Positions 52,336-62,585 of a stretch of DNA of 64,000 nt are shown here, piece after piece (within the stretch, counting starts at the first letter, position 1; each line of letters opens with the position of its first letter). Position numbers and translations under genes: made by a program. Below the pieces are notes generated by a model. That model did no database searches. It saw nothing but the letters and a program-made list of their open reading frames with translations, and was not told where the DNA came from. The stretch lies in NCBI GenBank assembly GCA_902363515.1, contig CABJAN010000003.1:124001-188000 (forward strand), read 5' to 3'. The stretch is from Bacillota bacterium (GTDB taxonomy: Bacteria; Bacillota; Clostridia; Lachnospirales; Lachnospiraceae).

Positions 52336-53391
52336 CTATAATTCCATAGCATGTTTCTTTGGTTTTGGATGCTCCATCTTCTGCTCTTTTCCGGTATGTT
52401 CATTTTTATCAAGCTTGGCTGCCTTTTCTTTCTGACGCGCTTCAAATTTATCTGCCCTTTCAAATACCCGGTCTTTCACATCATAATGATAGACATGATC
52501 GGAAAGTCGTTCTTCCGGAGCGACTTCATTTTCATTGATCGTCTGGACCATATCCTCCAGAACCCGGTAATCAAATGCTCCATTATCCGGAATGACTAAT
52601 GTTTCATGAGTGGAAGAAGGCAGAATAAAAAAGTTTCCCTGAAAGCCTTCCCCGATCTGATCCATTACTTCCGGATAAAAAATCACACCTGCTCCACCTA
52701 CTGTCTGTGAGTTCGTTACAATAAACATCGGATTCTCACTTCCCATTCCATTTGAGATAACTTCTGCAATACTCTGAACAGATTCATCTTTCAGAATTGT
52801 TTCTGGTCCCATTCCCATAAGCTGCTCGATCATACTTCCCATTACCATCACATGGATGGGTCTGACATTCGGACTGTTTTCCATAGCATCTGCATGAAGC
52901 TGTTCCTCACTGATCCCATAACGCTTTAAAATATCATTCGTGATCGTCGTAGAACCCACCCCAATATCATCAATGCGGATGGCAAGATGATAGGTAATTG
53001 CCAGATCTTCTCTCATCTGGTGAGGTACGTTCTGCAGCATTTCTTCATTTTTTTCTGCCGAAGATACGCGGATGAACAGCTTCTTCTTTGCATTCTCATA
53101 TTCTGTAATGCTCTTCGGATTAAACTGCTCCGGTACATCAAGCACCAGTTCCGTAATGCTTCTCAAAATGCTTCCCATAGAAACCTCTGGATCTGACTGA
53201 TACATTTTGTACAATTGATTCAGATTAAAAGTGGGAGCGATTACCTGATTTTCTTTTAAGACCGTAATCCCGAGATAATTCTCATTTAATTTCTTTACCT
53301 CTTCGATTCTTACCTGTGCATCTTCATATTCAATCGGAAGAAACTGTTTGATTCTTCCCTTTACTTCGTCAACAAATTGATTAAATTCCAT
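52336..53391 (-). CDS. DUF5688 family protein
   Basis: The 351-residue protein fits the DUF5688 family seen in Clostridia ICEs: MEFNQFVDEVKGRIKQFLP, NENYLGITVLKENQVIAPTF, YHLAIRIDDIGVGSTTITND, and FFILPSSTHETLVIPD. It ends in a Lys-rich tail. No enzyme motif is evident. It follows topoisomerase III by 12 bases. Confidence 0.8.
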   Translation of the reverse strand: MEFNQFVDEVKGRIKQFLPIEYEDAQVRIEEVKKLNENYLGITVLKENQVIAPTFNLNQLYKMYQSDPEVSMGSILRSITELVLDVPEQFNPKSITEYENAKKKLFIRVSSAEKNEEMLQNVPHQMREDLAITYHLAIRIDDIGVGSTTITNDILKRYGISEEQLHADAMENSPNVRPIHVMVMGSMIEQLMGMGPETILKDESVQSIAEVISNGMGSENPMFIVTNSQTVGGAGVIFYPEVMDQIGEGFQGNFFILPSSTHETLVIPDNGAFDYRVLEDMVQTINENEVAPEERLSDHVYHYDVKDRVFERADKFEARQKEKAAKLDKNEHTGKEQKMEHPKPKKHAMEL

Positions 53392-53403
53392 ATTTTATTC
53401 CTC

Positions 53404-55515
53404 CTATTTTCTCTTATTTTTCTTCATTGTTTTTCTTTTCGGGAAAGATAATGAAAATGTCACTCTCCCGTTTTCATCGGTTTCCATATGCAGATCTGCT
53501 TCAAAATACAGATCTTTCTTTCTGGAATACAGATCCTTCACATGAACACTTCCATTTTTCAGAAGCTCAGCAGTCATCCTGGCATCCATATCCTTTTCCA
53601 TGCTCTGTAAATACTTGTTTTCTTTCCAGAGACAGAAATTACATTCACGGTTACCGCAATAGAAATTTTTCTTTCCTTCATAGACCAGGCCGCCACAGAC
53701 CGGACAGGTTCCCAAGCTCTCTTTTTTCTGGAACCTTCGTGTCTCTTCTTCCGGAATGGAGTCACAATGATTCAGCATCATGGAAAGCAGTTTTTCGATA
53801 CCTGTCATAAACTGTCCCGGAGCCATCTTTCCCTGCTCCATCTCTAACAGTTGGTTTTCCCATTCCGCTGTCATGGTGGCAGACTTCAAGAAATCCGGTA
53901 AGATATCGATCAATACTTTTCCGTCCTCTGTCGGAAGTATCTGTTTACCTTTTCGTACCGCATACTGGGAAGCGATCAGTTTTTCTATGATCCCTGCTCT
54001 TGTTGCCGGAGTGCCCAGCCCTTTCTTCTCGGTATCTTCCTCAAATTCTTTATTTCCAGCAGTCTCCATAGCTGCAAGCAGGGTATCCTCACTATACGGT
54101 TTCGGTGGTGCTGTAAAATGTTCCGTCTTCGCTGCGGATACGTTGTAAAACTTATGATCTGCTTCTACTTTTGGAATGCTGTCCTTCCCTGCATCCGCCG
54201 GGTTTTCTATAGCAAGTCCATCCTCATTCTTGAAGCATTCTTCAAAAAGTTTCCAACCGTTCTGCTTGACCACTTTCCCTTTTGCTTTAAAAATCTCATC
54301 CTGACATCGCACTTCCACCTCTGTCTCCATGAATACATGATCTTCTTCCATTGCTTCTACGGTATGTACTGCGATCAGGAATAAAATCTTCTGTTCCCAT
54401 TCTCTTAACTTAGAAAAATCAAATTCTGCAAGTTCTACCGTAGGAATGATTGCATGATGATCTGATACTTTCTTGTCATTCAGCACCTTCTTTACATCCG
54501 GTGTTTTGGGCTGGTCAAACGGTCCCAGCAATTGATATTTCTCATGGATCTTACGGATCACTTGTTTCGCTGTTTCTTCCATATCACTTGTCAAATACTG
54601 GCTGTCTGTACGCGGATAAGTGATCAGCTTCTGCTCATACAGGCTCTGCGCCGCATTTAATGTTTGCTGAGCAGTCATTCCATAGATACGGTTCGCCTCT
54701 CTCTGTAGGCTTGTCAGGTCATACAGTTTCGGCGGTTTTACCGTCTTTTCCTTTGACTCCACCTTTTCCACAATCGCATCACTGCCCTGACAGGTTTTCC
54801 ACACTCTTTCTGCTTCTTCCACATCGAAGATTTTCTTCTTCTCTGCGATCAGTCCATCACAATCCAAAACCACATTAAAATATTTTTCTTTTTTGAAACC
54901 TGAAATCTGCTTCTGTCTTTCGACAAGCATGGCAAGTGTCGGCGTCTGCACGCGTCCTACTGTCAGCTTTTTAAAATATTTTGTTGTGTAAGCTCTTGTC
55001 GCATTCATACCGACAAGCCAGTCTGCCTGTGCCCGGCAAACCGCTGCTTCTGCCAGATTATGATAGGTTTCTCCAGCTTTCAGATGTTCTATCCCTTCTA
55101 AGATCGAAGAACTTTCCAATGAACTGATCCATAATCTCTTGACCGGTTTTTTACTTCTGGACAGATCATATACATGCTTAAAGATAAGTTCTCCTTCCCG
55201 TCCGGCGTCACAGGCATTTACCACAAACTCGATATCCGGGCGGTTCAGCAGCTTTTTCAAAATATAGAACTGTTCTTTCTTATCTTTGGATACTGCCAGT
55301 TTCCATTCTTCTGGGATGATCGGAAGATCCTCATACAGCCATCTGGTGAACCTTTCATCATAAGAATCCGGTGGAACATATTCTGCAAGATGACCAAAAC
55401 ACCAACTGACAATGCAGCCCTTTCCTTCCAGATACCCTTCTTCTTTTTTTGATGCCCCGATCACTTCTGCAATCGCTTTGGACACGCTTGGTTTTTCTGC
55501 AATTACTAAATACAT
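53404..55515 (-). CDS. topB: DNA topoisomerase III
   Basis: The 703-residue type IA topoisomerase is found in many Gram-positive ICEs, where it may help process transfer intermediates. The N-terminal Toprim domain is MYLVIAEKPSVSKAIAEVIG, with NACDAGREGELIF (acidic metal triad). The Tyr nucleophile lies in LITYPRTDSQYL and HHAIIPT follows. A zinc-ribbon near the C-terminus has CPVCGGLVYEGKKNFYCGNR. GAAGGAGGT precedes the ATG, directly after motif copy 3. Confidence 0.95.
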   Translation of the reverse strand: MYLVIAEKPSVSKAIAEVIGASKKEEGYLEGKGCIVSWCFGHLAEYVPPDSYDERFTRWLYEDLPIIPEEWKLAVSKDKKEQFYILKKLLNRPDIEFVVNACDAGREGELIFKHVYDLSRSKKPVKRLWISSLESSSILEGIEHLKAGETYHNLAEAAVCRAQADWLVGMNATRAYTTKYFKKLTVGRVQTPTLAMLVERQKQISGFKKEKYFNVVLDCDGLIAEKKKIFDVEEAERVWKTCQGSDAIVEKVESKEKTVKPPKLYDLTSLQREANRIYGMTAQQTLNAAQSLYEQKLITYPRTDSQYLTSDMEETAKQVIRKIHEKYQLLGPFDQPKTPDVKKVLNDKKVSDHHAIIPTVELAEFDFSKLREWEQKILFLIAVHTVEAMEEDHVFMETEVEVRCQDEIFKAKGKVVKQNGWKLFEECFKNEDGLAIENPADAGKDSIPKVEADHKFYNVSAAKTEHFTAPPKPYSEDTLLAAMETAGNKEFEEDTEKKGLGTPATRAGIIEKLIASQYAVRKGKQILPTEDGKVLIDILPDFLKSATMTAEWENQLLEMEQGKMAPGQFMTGIEKLLSMMLNHCDSIPEEETRRFQKKESLGTCPVCGGLVYEGKKNFYCGNRECNFCLWKENKYLQSMEKDMDARMTAELLKNGSVHVKDLYSRKKDLYFEADLHMETDENGRVTFSLSFPKRKTMKKNKRK

Positions 55516-55532
55516 AACTTATTACCTCCTTC

Positions 55533-55569
55533 ATATAACGAAAGGAAACGCCCCAAAAATACAGGGCGT
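55533..55569 (+). promoter_or_regulatory. bipartite ICE motif, copy 3, upstream of topB
   Basis: ATATAACGAAAGG, 14 bases, TACAGGGCGT. Read toward topB it ends 17 bases before the ATG, so the topB ribosome site follows immediately. Here it also forms a hairpin (AACGCCC...GGGCGTT) that may act as an attenuator after the DUF4366 gene. Confidence 0.65.
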
Positions 55570-55590
55570 TCCACTCATTTTTTTTATTTT

Positions 55591-56310
55591 TTATTCATTT
55601 TCTTCTTCCCGGTCTTCAAATTCATCCTCATTGATGATCTCCAATCCGTCACTTGTTTCCAGTCCTTCCTCTTCAAAATCCTCTTCTTCCTCTTTCTTTG
55701 GCTTATAGATCTTGAAGTAGTAATAAGCTGCAACTCCACCTAACGCAAGAATAAGGATCGCTGCCATTGCTCCCATATTCGCTTGTGGCATCTTCTCTTT
55801 TTCTGGCTTTGCTATCTCTTCTTTTTTATCGGTTTCTTCGGTTTTATTTTCATCGATGACTACCTGCGGAGTGGGTGTGACAGTTGCCGGCTCTTTTTCC
55901 TGATCCACAAATTCCTTCAGATCATTTTCATCTACCTGAGATAACAGATATACATTCTGGGAGGTAGAACTACGGTCAATCACAAGATAAAAGGTATTGT
56001 TATTCTTTGTTGTGATCGTAAGGAATTCTTTACTGGATCCATTCTGGATATCATCCTGGACTTCCCCATTTCCCGGTTCTGTAAAAGCATCTTCTTTCTT
56101 CTCTGTTTTATTATTTTCCGGCAGAACCCCCTCATCTGCCGGCTTTTCTGTTTCTTTATTCTGTACCGTCTCCGTCTGTGCCGCTTCTGTATTTGCCGTC
56201 TCTGCCGACGGATCCACATATGCAAAGGCTGTTGTGGATGCAGAAAAAAGCACCATAACGCCTAACAATACTCCTGCCACTTTCTTATTCAGTTTTTTCC
56301 ATTTCACCAT
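55591..56310 (-). CDS. DUF4366 membrane protein of the transfer operon
   Basis: The 239-residue surface protein has a signal peptide ending around ASTTAFA and a long Glu/Lys/Thr-rich extracellular region with a short DUF4366 core (FLTITTKNNNTFYLVIDRSS). A membrane helix near 185 (GAMAAILILALGGVAAYYYF) leads to an acidic cytoplasmic tail. Such proteins accompany VirB4 and hydrolase genes in Tn1549-like ICEs and may scaffold the channel in the wall. ATG 56310 has GGAGGG upstream. It overlaps the DUF4315 gene. Confidence 0.87.
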   Translation of the reverse strand: MVKWKKLNKKVAGVLLGVMVLFSASTTAFAYVDPSAETANTEAAQTETVQNKETEKPADEGVLPENNKTEKKEDAFTEPGNGEVQDDIQNGSSKEFLTITTKNNNTFYLVIDRSSTSQNVYLLSQVDENDLKEFVDQEKEPATVTPTPQVVIDENKTEETDKKEEIAKPEKEKMPQANMGAMAAILILALGGVAAYYYFKIYKPKKEEEEDFEEEGLETSDGLEIINEDEFEDREEENE

Positions 56311-56593
56311 ACGGATGTCCCTCCTCTTTCTTTTCTGTAAATACAAAGGAGCCTGTTCCTTCTTCCTCAGACTCCTGGCTGACCTGAAATTTTACGGTTC
56401 CTTCCTGGATTCCATTCAGAAGATCATGCAGGGCATGACTGTCTAATTTCATTCCACGGATGCTTTTGATCATCTCATTATCTTCTTCCTGTTTCAAAGC
56501 AGCATGAAGTCCTTTGAGATACTGCTGAAGATCAGCGATCTTCTGTTCTGTCTTATGGATCTCCTCCATATATTTCTTGATTTTTTTATTCAA
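56285..56593 (-). CDS. DUF4315 coiled-coil protein, TTG start
   Basis: The 102-residue protein fits DUF4315: NKKIKKYMEEIHKTEQKIAD, coiled coil for the first 40 residues, then a short domain with SHALHDLLNGIQEGTV. The start is taken as TTG at 56593 (giving M-N-K-K), because family members begin this way and AAGGAG lies 10 bases upstream. GTG four codons earlier is too close to the ribosome site. The function is unknown; always found between the hydrolase and DUF4366 genes in this ICE type. Confidence 0.78.
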   Translation of the reverse strand: MNKKIKKYMEEIHKTEQKIADLQQYLKGLHAALKQEEDNEMIKSIRGMKLDSHALHDLLNGIQEGTVKFQVSQESEEEGTGSFVFTEKKEEGHPYGEMEKTE

Positions 56594-56612
56594 ATCTTTC
56601 ACTCTCCTTTTC

Positions 56613-58925
56613 TTATGGCAATCTGCCAAAACACATAAAATGTTGCTGCCAGTATGCTGTACCGATATTGGAATAATGGATCGGATCCCCACAATGGATC
56701 ATCATGTTATTTCCCACATAGATACCCACATGGCTTGCTCCTGGCGTACTGTACGTTCCCTGGAAAAAGATCAGATCCCCCGGTTTTGCATCTCCCGGAG
56801 AAACAAACGTACAACTGTTTCGCAATCCCTCTGCGGTCTGCCTTCCCAGATTCCATCCGTTTCCACAATGATTGATCACATAGGATACAAATCCGGAGCA
56901 GTCAAATCCAGAAGGAGAATATCCTCCCCATACATACGGGACTCCCAGATATTTCTCAGCTTCCCGGATCATCCGGGCAAATTCTTCATCTTGTAATGCT
57001 TCCGGCGGTATCTCATAACTCATTCCGTCCGAACCGGAGCCTGTGGAGATATTTCCTATATCCCACAAGTAATTTCTGTTGCCATAGGTGGTGTTCAAAG
57101 CATTATATAAGATCATCTGTTCTTCATTCAGATTTGCTCTTGCGACTGCATCAAATCCCGTATTCCCTAAGGTAACATACAAGATCTTCTTCGTTGTCGT
57201 ATTCGTTACTGTCACTTCATTGCTTCCGTTACTATCCGCAATAAACGCTTCCCAGGTCTTATGACCATGTGCGGATGCTGCACTATGATTATCATAGTAA
57301 ACGTCGAACTGCACTCCATATCTTGCAAAGGCTCCCGTATCCTCTACGGTATATTCCACGCCATTCATCACAATCTTTGTTCCCATCGGAACAAATGGAT
57401 CAGAAGCATCTACCGCGATCGTATGGTTTGCGGTTGGATAAACGCCACTCGCTGTAGGACCGCCTGACCATTGTCCACAACAGATGGAACAATTACAGTA
57501 ACCGCTGGTAACTACGTTCCCTAAGGATTCCCCTACCCGTACTGTCTTCGTTTCTGTTACGGTTTCTGTTTTGCTTTCCGTATCCAAGCTGTACTGTGCT
57601 TCAAATAAAGCCTGTAATTCATCCTTGATATCTTCAAATTTCCAATCCCCATATTTTGCTGTCAGATAGGAGATCAGATGATAGGGATTATGAGCGATCT
57701 CGCCTACGTTGTACTGGTATTCATCATAGTCCGGATGAGTGGCTTCCATCTCATTGATCTGCTGGTTCAAAGCCGTTTCCAAAGAAACATAGTAGTTCTC
57801 AGCCGCATAGATATCTTCATCCGTTCCCGGATATGTGGTGATCTCGATCACAGAGCCGCCCCCTTGTATGGAAGCGCTGCAGCTTCCCAAAGATACTGCC
57901 ACGATCAGAAATAAGAGCACAAAAATACCGGCGCCGAAAAATACAGCCCGATTCCGCTTCACAATCTCTTTTAATGCGATCTTCGCTTTCACGGTTATAT
58001 TCTCAACACCGGCAACAGTTGCCGCCCCACCTGCACTGCCTGCAGTTTTTCCTGTTCTGGCAGCCCGATAGGCATCCTTATATCGTTTTCTCTGGAAAAA
58101 GCGGTTCAGAACCCTTTTCTTCTCTTCCGACCTTTTGACCGTTTCCTCCGCCCCTGCTTTTCCCATGCTGTCACTCATACCAAATTTTAACTTTTCTCCG
58201 GTTTCATCCAGATGATATCCTCTCCGGTTTGCCTTTACATCTGCACGCTGGCTCCGAAGCTGTGCATAGCGCAGACCTCTTACCGCTGTTTCGGTTCCTC
58301 TTTCTGCAAACTGAACCGTTTCCGTTGCAACATCCTGTTCCTCTTCTTCTGAATCCGATACCCCTTTTGAAATTGCATCTCTTACCGCATACCTTCCAAT
58401 GGTTCTGCCCGGTTTCATCCCCGGTCCTTTTACCATCTGATTTTCCTCATCATCAAAGGATAACCTTCCGGATTTTGCCTGCTCTTTTCTCATCTGTTTC
58501 TGGATCTGCTTTTTCCGGATCTTTTTCTTCTGTCCGGTCAAGGAGTCATCTTCCGGTATCTGCGCATGTTCCCGAAACTTTTTCTTGTATTGGGGAGATT
58601 TTTCAGATACGTTTTTCTCCCCAGCTCCCTCTCCGTCTAACACAGATTCTTCTAAAATAGGTTCCTCAGATATTGCTTCTTTTCGCAAAGAGGAGTTTCG
58701 GATCTGCTTTTTTTGCAGATTCCGTTCCTCGCTTTGTCCATCTGACAGCTTGTCTTTCTTCTTTTCCCGGTCAAAAACAAAGTCCTGTTTCATTTCCAGC
58801 GGTCTGCCTCGGCTTTTATGGCTGATATCTTTTACAGAACCATCTGCCAGATTTTCTTCCGTCAGACCGTCTCTTGTCATTTTACTGACAACTTTCTCTC
58901 TTCCTTTCAGTTCTTTCCCTGCCAA
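56613..58925 (-). CDS. bifunctional 3D-domain and NlpC/P60 cell-wall hydrolase of the transfer apparatus
   Basis: The 770-residue protein opens a path through peptidoglycan. It has a basic cytoplasmic N-terminus (to about 315) and one membrane helix (FFGAGIFVLLFLIVAVSLGS). A 3D-like domain follows (GYCNCSICCGQWSGGPTASG, AVDASDPFVPMGTKI, VEDTGAFARYGVQFDVYYDN). The C-terminal NlpC/P60 domain has catalytic Cys in GFDCSGFVSYV and His in GASHVGIYVG. The start is TTG with AAGGAGG eight bases upstream. It overlaps the VirB4 gene by 44 bases. Confidence 0.9.
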   Translation of the reverse strand: MAGKELKGREKVVSKMTRDGLTEENLADGSVKDISHKSRGRPLEMKQDFVFDREKKKDKLSDGQSEERNLQKKQIRNSSLRKEAISEEPILEESVLDGEGAGEKNVSEKSPQYKKKFREHAQIPEDDSLTGQKKKIRKKQIQKQMRKEQAKSGRLSFDDEENQMVKGPGMKPGRTIGRYAVRDAISKGVSDSEEEEQDVATETVQFAERGTETAVRGLRYAQLRSQRADVKANRRGYHLDETGEKLKFGMSDSMGKAGAEETVKRSEEKKRVLNRFFQRKRYKDAYRAARTGKTAGSAGGAATVAGVENITVKAKIALKEIVKRNRAVFFGAGIFVLLFLIVAVSLGSCSASIQGGGSVIEITTYPGTDEDIYAAENYYVSLETALNQQINEMEATHPDYDEYQYNVGEIAHNPYHLISYLTAKYGDWKFEDIKDELQALFEAQYSLDTESKTETVTETKTVRVGESLGNVVTSGYCNCSICCGQWSGGPTASGVYPTANHTIAVDASDPFVPMGTKIVMNGVEYTVEDTGAFARYGVQFDVYYDNHSAASAHGHKTWEAFIADSNGSNEVTVTNTTTKKILYVTLGNTGFDAVARANLNEEQMILYNALNTTYGNRNYLWDIGNISTGSGSDGMSYEIPPEALQDEEFARMIREAEKYLGVPYVWGGYSPSGFDCSGFVSYVINHCGNGWNLGRQTAEGLRNSCTFVSPGDAKPGDLIFFQGTYSTPGASHVGIYVGNNMMIHCGDPIHYSNIGTAYWQQHFMCFGRLP

Positions 58926-61299
58926 GACTTCCGCCTCCTTCCTTTTCTCTTTGTTCCACTTCTTCCGGCTTTGTTGTCATGAGCGAATATAACTTCAGCG
59001 ACTTATCAAATTTATCCTTAAACGGAATGATTGTTGTCCCATAGAAGAGAAGTCCTTCTCCTTCCCCGGAATTCGTAACATAAGACAACTGATACGGTGA
59101 GATATTTAATTGTTTTGCCAGGATCTGCCGGTCACCTGCAGCCTGATTTAACATCAGGATAAAATCACTATTGTCCAAAATATTTTCAATTTCCCGGCTG
59201 GAAAGGAGATCCTTTATATTCTGCGTGATTCCAGTTGGGATTCCGCCCCACTTCCGAAACCTCTTGAAGATCTCTACCGAATAAGATGCCGTCTGCTCTT
59301 CTTTTAGAAGAAGATGGAATTCATCGATATAGTACCAGGTAGATTTTACGCCACGGTTGATCGTCACCCGGTTCCACACCTGATCCTGTATGATGAGCAT
59401 TCCAAGTTTTTTTAACTGCTTTCCGAGCTCCTTGATATCAAAGCAGACAATCCTGTTATTCAGCTCTACATTCGTCTGGTGATTGAACACCTTCAAAGAT
59501 CCGTTGACATAGATTTCCAGAGCTGTGGCAATCCTCTGTGCCTGTGGTTCTTTCTGTTTGCGGAGACAGTCATACAGATCTCCAAGAGTCGGCATATTTT
59601 CCGGTTTCGGATCAGAAAAATAGTTCTGATATACAAGGGGAAGGCATCGGTCAATAACAGACTTTTCTTCTGCTTCAATTCCGTCCCGGCTTCCCATGAT
59701 CAATTCGCAAAGGGATAAAATAAAGTCAGATTTTACTCCCAACGGATTATCATCCTCAGAATAATTCATATTGATATCCATCGGATTGATATAATCCTTA
59801 CTGTTTGGGGAAATATGGATGACCTGTCCTCCCAAAGCATGAACCAATGGATAATACTCACCTTCCGGATCTCCAATGATAATGTCATCCTTAGTTGTGA
59901 AAAATACATTCGTCATTTCCCTTTTTGCCGCAAAAGATTTTCCCGATCCCGGTGTACCAAGAATCAGACCATTTGGATTTTTCGACTTCTTCCTGTCTAC
60001 CATGATCAGATTATTGCTGGTAGCATTCAATCCATAATACAAAGAATCGCCGCCCATGAATAATTCCTGTGTGGTAAATGGTACGAAAATCGCTGTACTG
60101 GTCGTTGTCAACGCTCTCTTGATTGGAATATGATTTACACCAAGCGGAAGACTGCTCATAAGTCCTTCTTCCTGCTGATAGTCCAGACGCTTTAACATAC
60201 AATTATATTTCTGTGCGATACCGGCTGTTTGAAAGATCGCATTTTCCAATTCCTGCTTGCTTTTTGCGGTATTTAAAAAGAGCGCTGTTACAAGGAACAT
60301 ACGCTCATTTCGTGACTGCAGATCTTCCAAAAGCCGTTTTGCTTCCCCTCCATAGGTATTCAGATCCGACGGAATGATATCCATATCGTACCCTGCTCTT
60401 ACTGCTTTTTTCTGCTCTTCAATTTTCATTCTATTGATATCCGTTACTTTACTTTTTACCAGCTTGATCGCTTTCATCTGATCCACAGACTGAATATGAA
60501 GATTTACAATCAAGTCCTTATCAATATCCAAAAACTCTGCCAGCATCTTATCCGTCAACTCCGGAGCAAGGATCTGTAAATAAGAAACCGCCCCCATCGT
60601 ATTTCCCATCTGGAAGGTTTTCCCATCCTTAAACACAAAACTGGTAGGTGCGATATAATCTTTTGTGTTTAACCCCGTTTTAATCATAGATCCATAATCA
60701 AACTGGAATTCCACTGTAGAATCCGGATTAAACGTTTCATACAGAATCCGCAGTCGCTCCTCTCCATTCAGAGGATATGCCATCACACCAAGGATCTTAA
60801 AGTTATTTAAAATATCAGACTCAATACGCTCCAGCTTTGGTTTTGCTTCCCGGATATTTTCCGCTTCAATAGAAAAAGTGATGTATTTCGTTTTCACCAA
60901 ACCATTGTTTCCTCTTGCAAGCTGTTTTTTCAGCATGTTGGCATATTCCATACGGATATCATCATAAGCATCTCCCTGTGGACTGATCTTGATCACCTGC
61001 TCGAATTCCTTCATGCTGCTCTTGTGATTGATAAAACTGAGCTGAAAATGGATGCTGCTGTCAAAATAATTTAGGAAATCACACCAGTTTTCAAAGATTG
61101 CATTCTTATCTTCATTCTGTGCTAACTGATAGTTGATATCGTAAAACCGGATACATTTGGAATAGACATTTCCCTGCACCCTGCAAATACCATCCCTCCC
61201 CATTTCTTTGTAGGCAATGGTCTGTTGAACGGTAAGTTTCTTTACATCTTTCTTTCCATTCGTCTTTTTATTTGCGGTCTTTTTTCTTTTTCTTACCAC
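58882..61299 (-). CDS. VirB4-family conjugation ATPase
   Basis: The 805-residue ATPase powers the type IV secretion channel. The N-terminal VirB4 domain runs to about 400, followed by Walker A LGTPGSGKSFAAKREM. Walker B is WYYIDEFHLLL, and the arginine-finger region is RKWGGIPTGITQNIKDLL. A basic N-terminus precedes it. The start is GTG 61299 with GGGGAG six bases upstream, overlapping the PrgI gene by 32 bases. Confidence 0.93.
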   Translation of the reverse strand: MVRKRKKTANKKTNGKKDVKKLTVQQTIAYKEMGRDGICRVQGNVYSKCIRFYDINYQLAQNEDKNAIFENWCDFLNYFDSSIHFQLSFINHKSSMKEFEQVIKISPQGDAYDDIRMEYANMLKKQLARGNNGLVKTKYITFSIEAENIREAKPKLERIESDILNNFKILGVMAYPLNGEERLRILYETFNPDSTVEFQFDYGSMIKTGLNTKDYIAPTSFVFKDGKTFQMGNTMGAVSYLQILAPELTDKMLAEFLDIDKDLIVNLHIQSVDQMKAIKLVKSKVTDINRMKIEEQKKAVRAGYDMDIIPSDLNTYGGEAKRLLEDLQSRNERMFLVTALFLNTAKSKQELENAIFQTAGIAQKYNCMLKRLDYQQEEGLMSSLPLGVNHIPIKRALTTTSTAIFVPFTTQELFMGGDSLYYGLNATSNNLIMVDRKKSKNPNGLILGTPGSGKSFAAKREMTNVFFTTKDDIIIGDPEGEYYPLVHALGGQVIHISPNSKDYINPMDINMNYSEDDNPLGVKSDFILSLCELIMGSRDGIEAEEKSVIDRCLPLVYQNYFSDPKPENMPTLGDLYDCLRKQKEPQAQRIATALEIYVNGSLKVFNHQTNVELNNRIVCFDIKELGKQLKKLGMLIIQDQVWNRVTINRGVKSTWYYIDEFHLLLKEEQTASYSVEIFKRFRKWGGIPTGITQNIKDLLSSREIENILDNSDFILMLNQAAGDRQILAKQLNISPYQLSYVTNSGEGEGLLFYGTTIIPFKDKFDKSLKLYSLMTTKPEEVEQREKEGGGSLGRERTERKRESCQ

Positions 61300-61672
61300 C
61301 GCTTTCTCCCCCTTTCCTTTCTTCCTTTCTCATAGTTTCTTGATCTTCTCCGTCTGGATCCGATTCATAATAGTTTTCAGTTTCATATTTTCTGACAGCT
61401 GGCCGGATAAATTTCACCCGGATCACATGCATCAATACGTCTTCCAGATGCATTCCATCTTTCTCATACATGGCAAACAAAAAGGCCGGCAGCATCATAA
61501 GTACCATAAGGACTGCAGCATTATTGATTCCAAGAGCATTTCTAAAGAGAAAATAGCAGGGAATTCCCATAGCTGCTCCAATACCAATACAGATCAGCTG
61601 TCTTTTTGTAAGATTAAATGCCACTTTATTCTTTACTTTCGTTAAATCTTTCGGCACACTCACATACGCCAT
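61268..61672 (-). CDS. PrgI-family membrane protein
   Basis: The 134-residue protein has MAYVSVPKDLTKVKNKVAFN, two membrane helices (about 30-75) and a cytoplasmic tail with VIRVKFIRPAVRKYETEN. PrgI proteins (VirB3-like) sit beside VirB4 in Gram-positive transfer systems. ATG 61672 is preferred to GTG 61681 by ribosome-site spacing. Its Lys-rich end overlaps the VirB4 start. Confidence 0.88.
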   Translation of the reverse strand: MAYVSVPKDLTKVKNKVAFNLTKRQLICIGIGAAMGIPCYFLFRNALGINNAAVLMVLMMLPAFLFAMYEKDGMHLEDVLMHVIRVKFIRPAVRKYETENYYESDPDGEDQETMRKEERKGGESGGKKKKKDRK

Positions 61673-61693
61673 GTGTTTCACTTCCTTTCTTTT

Positions 61694-62566
61694 CTAATGT
61701 GCATTAAAGATCGACTTACTGAGTGATCCTGTCTTGAACAGACTGAAACATAAGATCACCGTATATGCCATCACACCAAATAATGAAGAACTCAGATTAT
61801 CTGAAAACTGGATGCCTGCCACTAATACTGCGTAAATAGCAACACATACCATCATCAGAAATGCCTGGAATGCCAGGGCAAAGAGTCCTCTGAAATAATT
61901 CGTTCCGATCTGTCCCCACTCTCTGTTGCTCATCGTTGCGAATGGGATCGGTGCAACTGAGGTATAAAGGTAAATTTCTATCATACGGACATACAAGATA
62001 ACCGTAATGAGTACAGACATAATCTTCATACAGAAACTTACGATCAAAGTTTCCAATGCCAATATCACAAGTTCTCCAATCTCCATGCTTTCCAATGTAG
62101 CTGATAAATCTGTGATCGCAGAGCTGATATCAATGGATGTGTCTCCGGAAACCAGCCCTGCCGCCGAGTTTACGACGCTTTGTCCTACATCAAAGACTGC
62201 CATCGTAATGGTAAATGTATTGCTTACCAGATAAACGGCGATCCACATTTTCACAAAATATTTAAAGAACATCCATGTATCAATATCATGCATGTTATTA
62301 CGTTCTGTCAGCATGGAAATCAATTCATAACACAATACAAAAGTTATGATGATGCCTGCAATCGGCATGATGACCGAATTCGACAATCCTTCGATCATAC
62401 TAAAGATACTGCCATTCCATCCTTGTGGTGTCTGTCCAACCTGGCCCGCAATCTCACTTGTCTTCTGATTGACATCCGTAAACATACGGTCCAGGTTAGA
62501 ACTGATCATACCTGTTAGAAGTTCCCTCATCCATTCCTCAATCGCATCAAAAATTTGACTGAACAT
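61694..62566 (-). CDS. TrbL/VirB6-like conjugation membrane protein
   Basis: The 290-residue protein has about six membrane helices in the TrbL/VirB6 style (GIIITFVLCYELISMLTERN, KYFVKMWIAVYLVSNTFTIT, SVAPIPFATMSNREWGQIGT). It begins with an amphipathic MFSQIFDAIEEWMRELLTG. It would form the inner part of the channel. It lies between Maff2 and PrgI genes as in Tn1549-like elements. Confidence 0.88.
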   Translation of the reverse strand: MFSQIFDAIEEWMRELLTGMISSNLDRMFTDVNQKTSEIAGQVGQTPQGWNGSIFSMIEGLSNSVIMPIAGIIITFVLCYELISMLTERNNMHDIDTWMFFKYFVKMWIAVYLVSNTFTITMAVFDVGQSVVNSAAGLVSGDTSIDISSAITDLSATLESMEIGELVILALETLIVSFCMKIMSVLITVILYVRMIEIYLYTSVAPIPFATMSNREWGQIGTNYFRGLFALAFQAFLMMVCVAIYAVLVAGIQFSDNLSSSLFGVMAYTVILCFSLFKTGSLSKSIFNAH

Positions 62567-62585
62567 GGATCTCTACTCCTTTCCT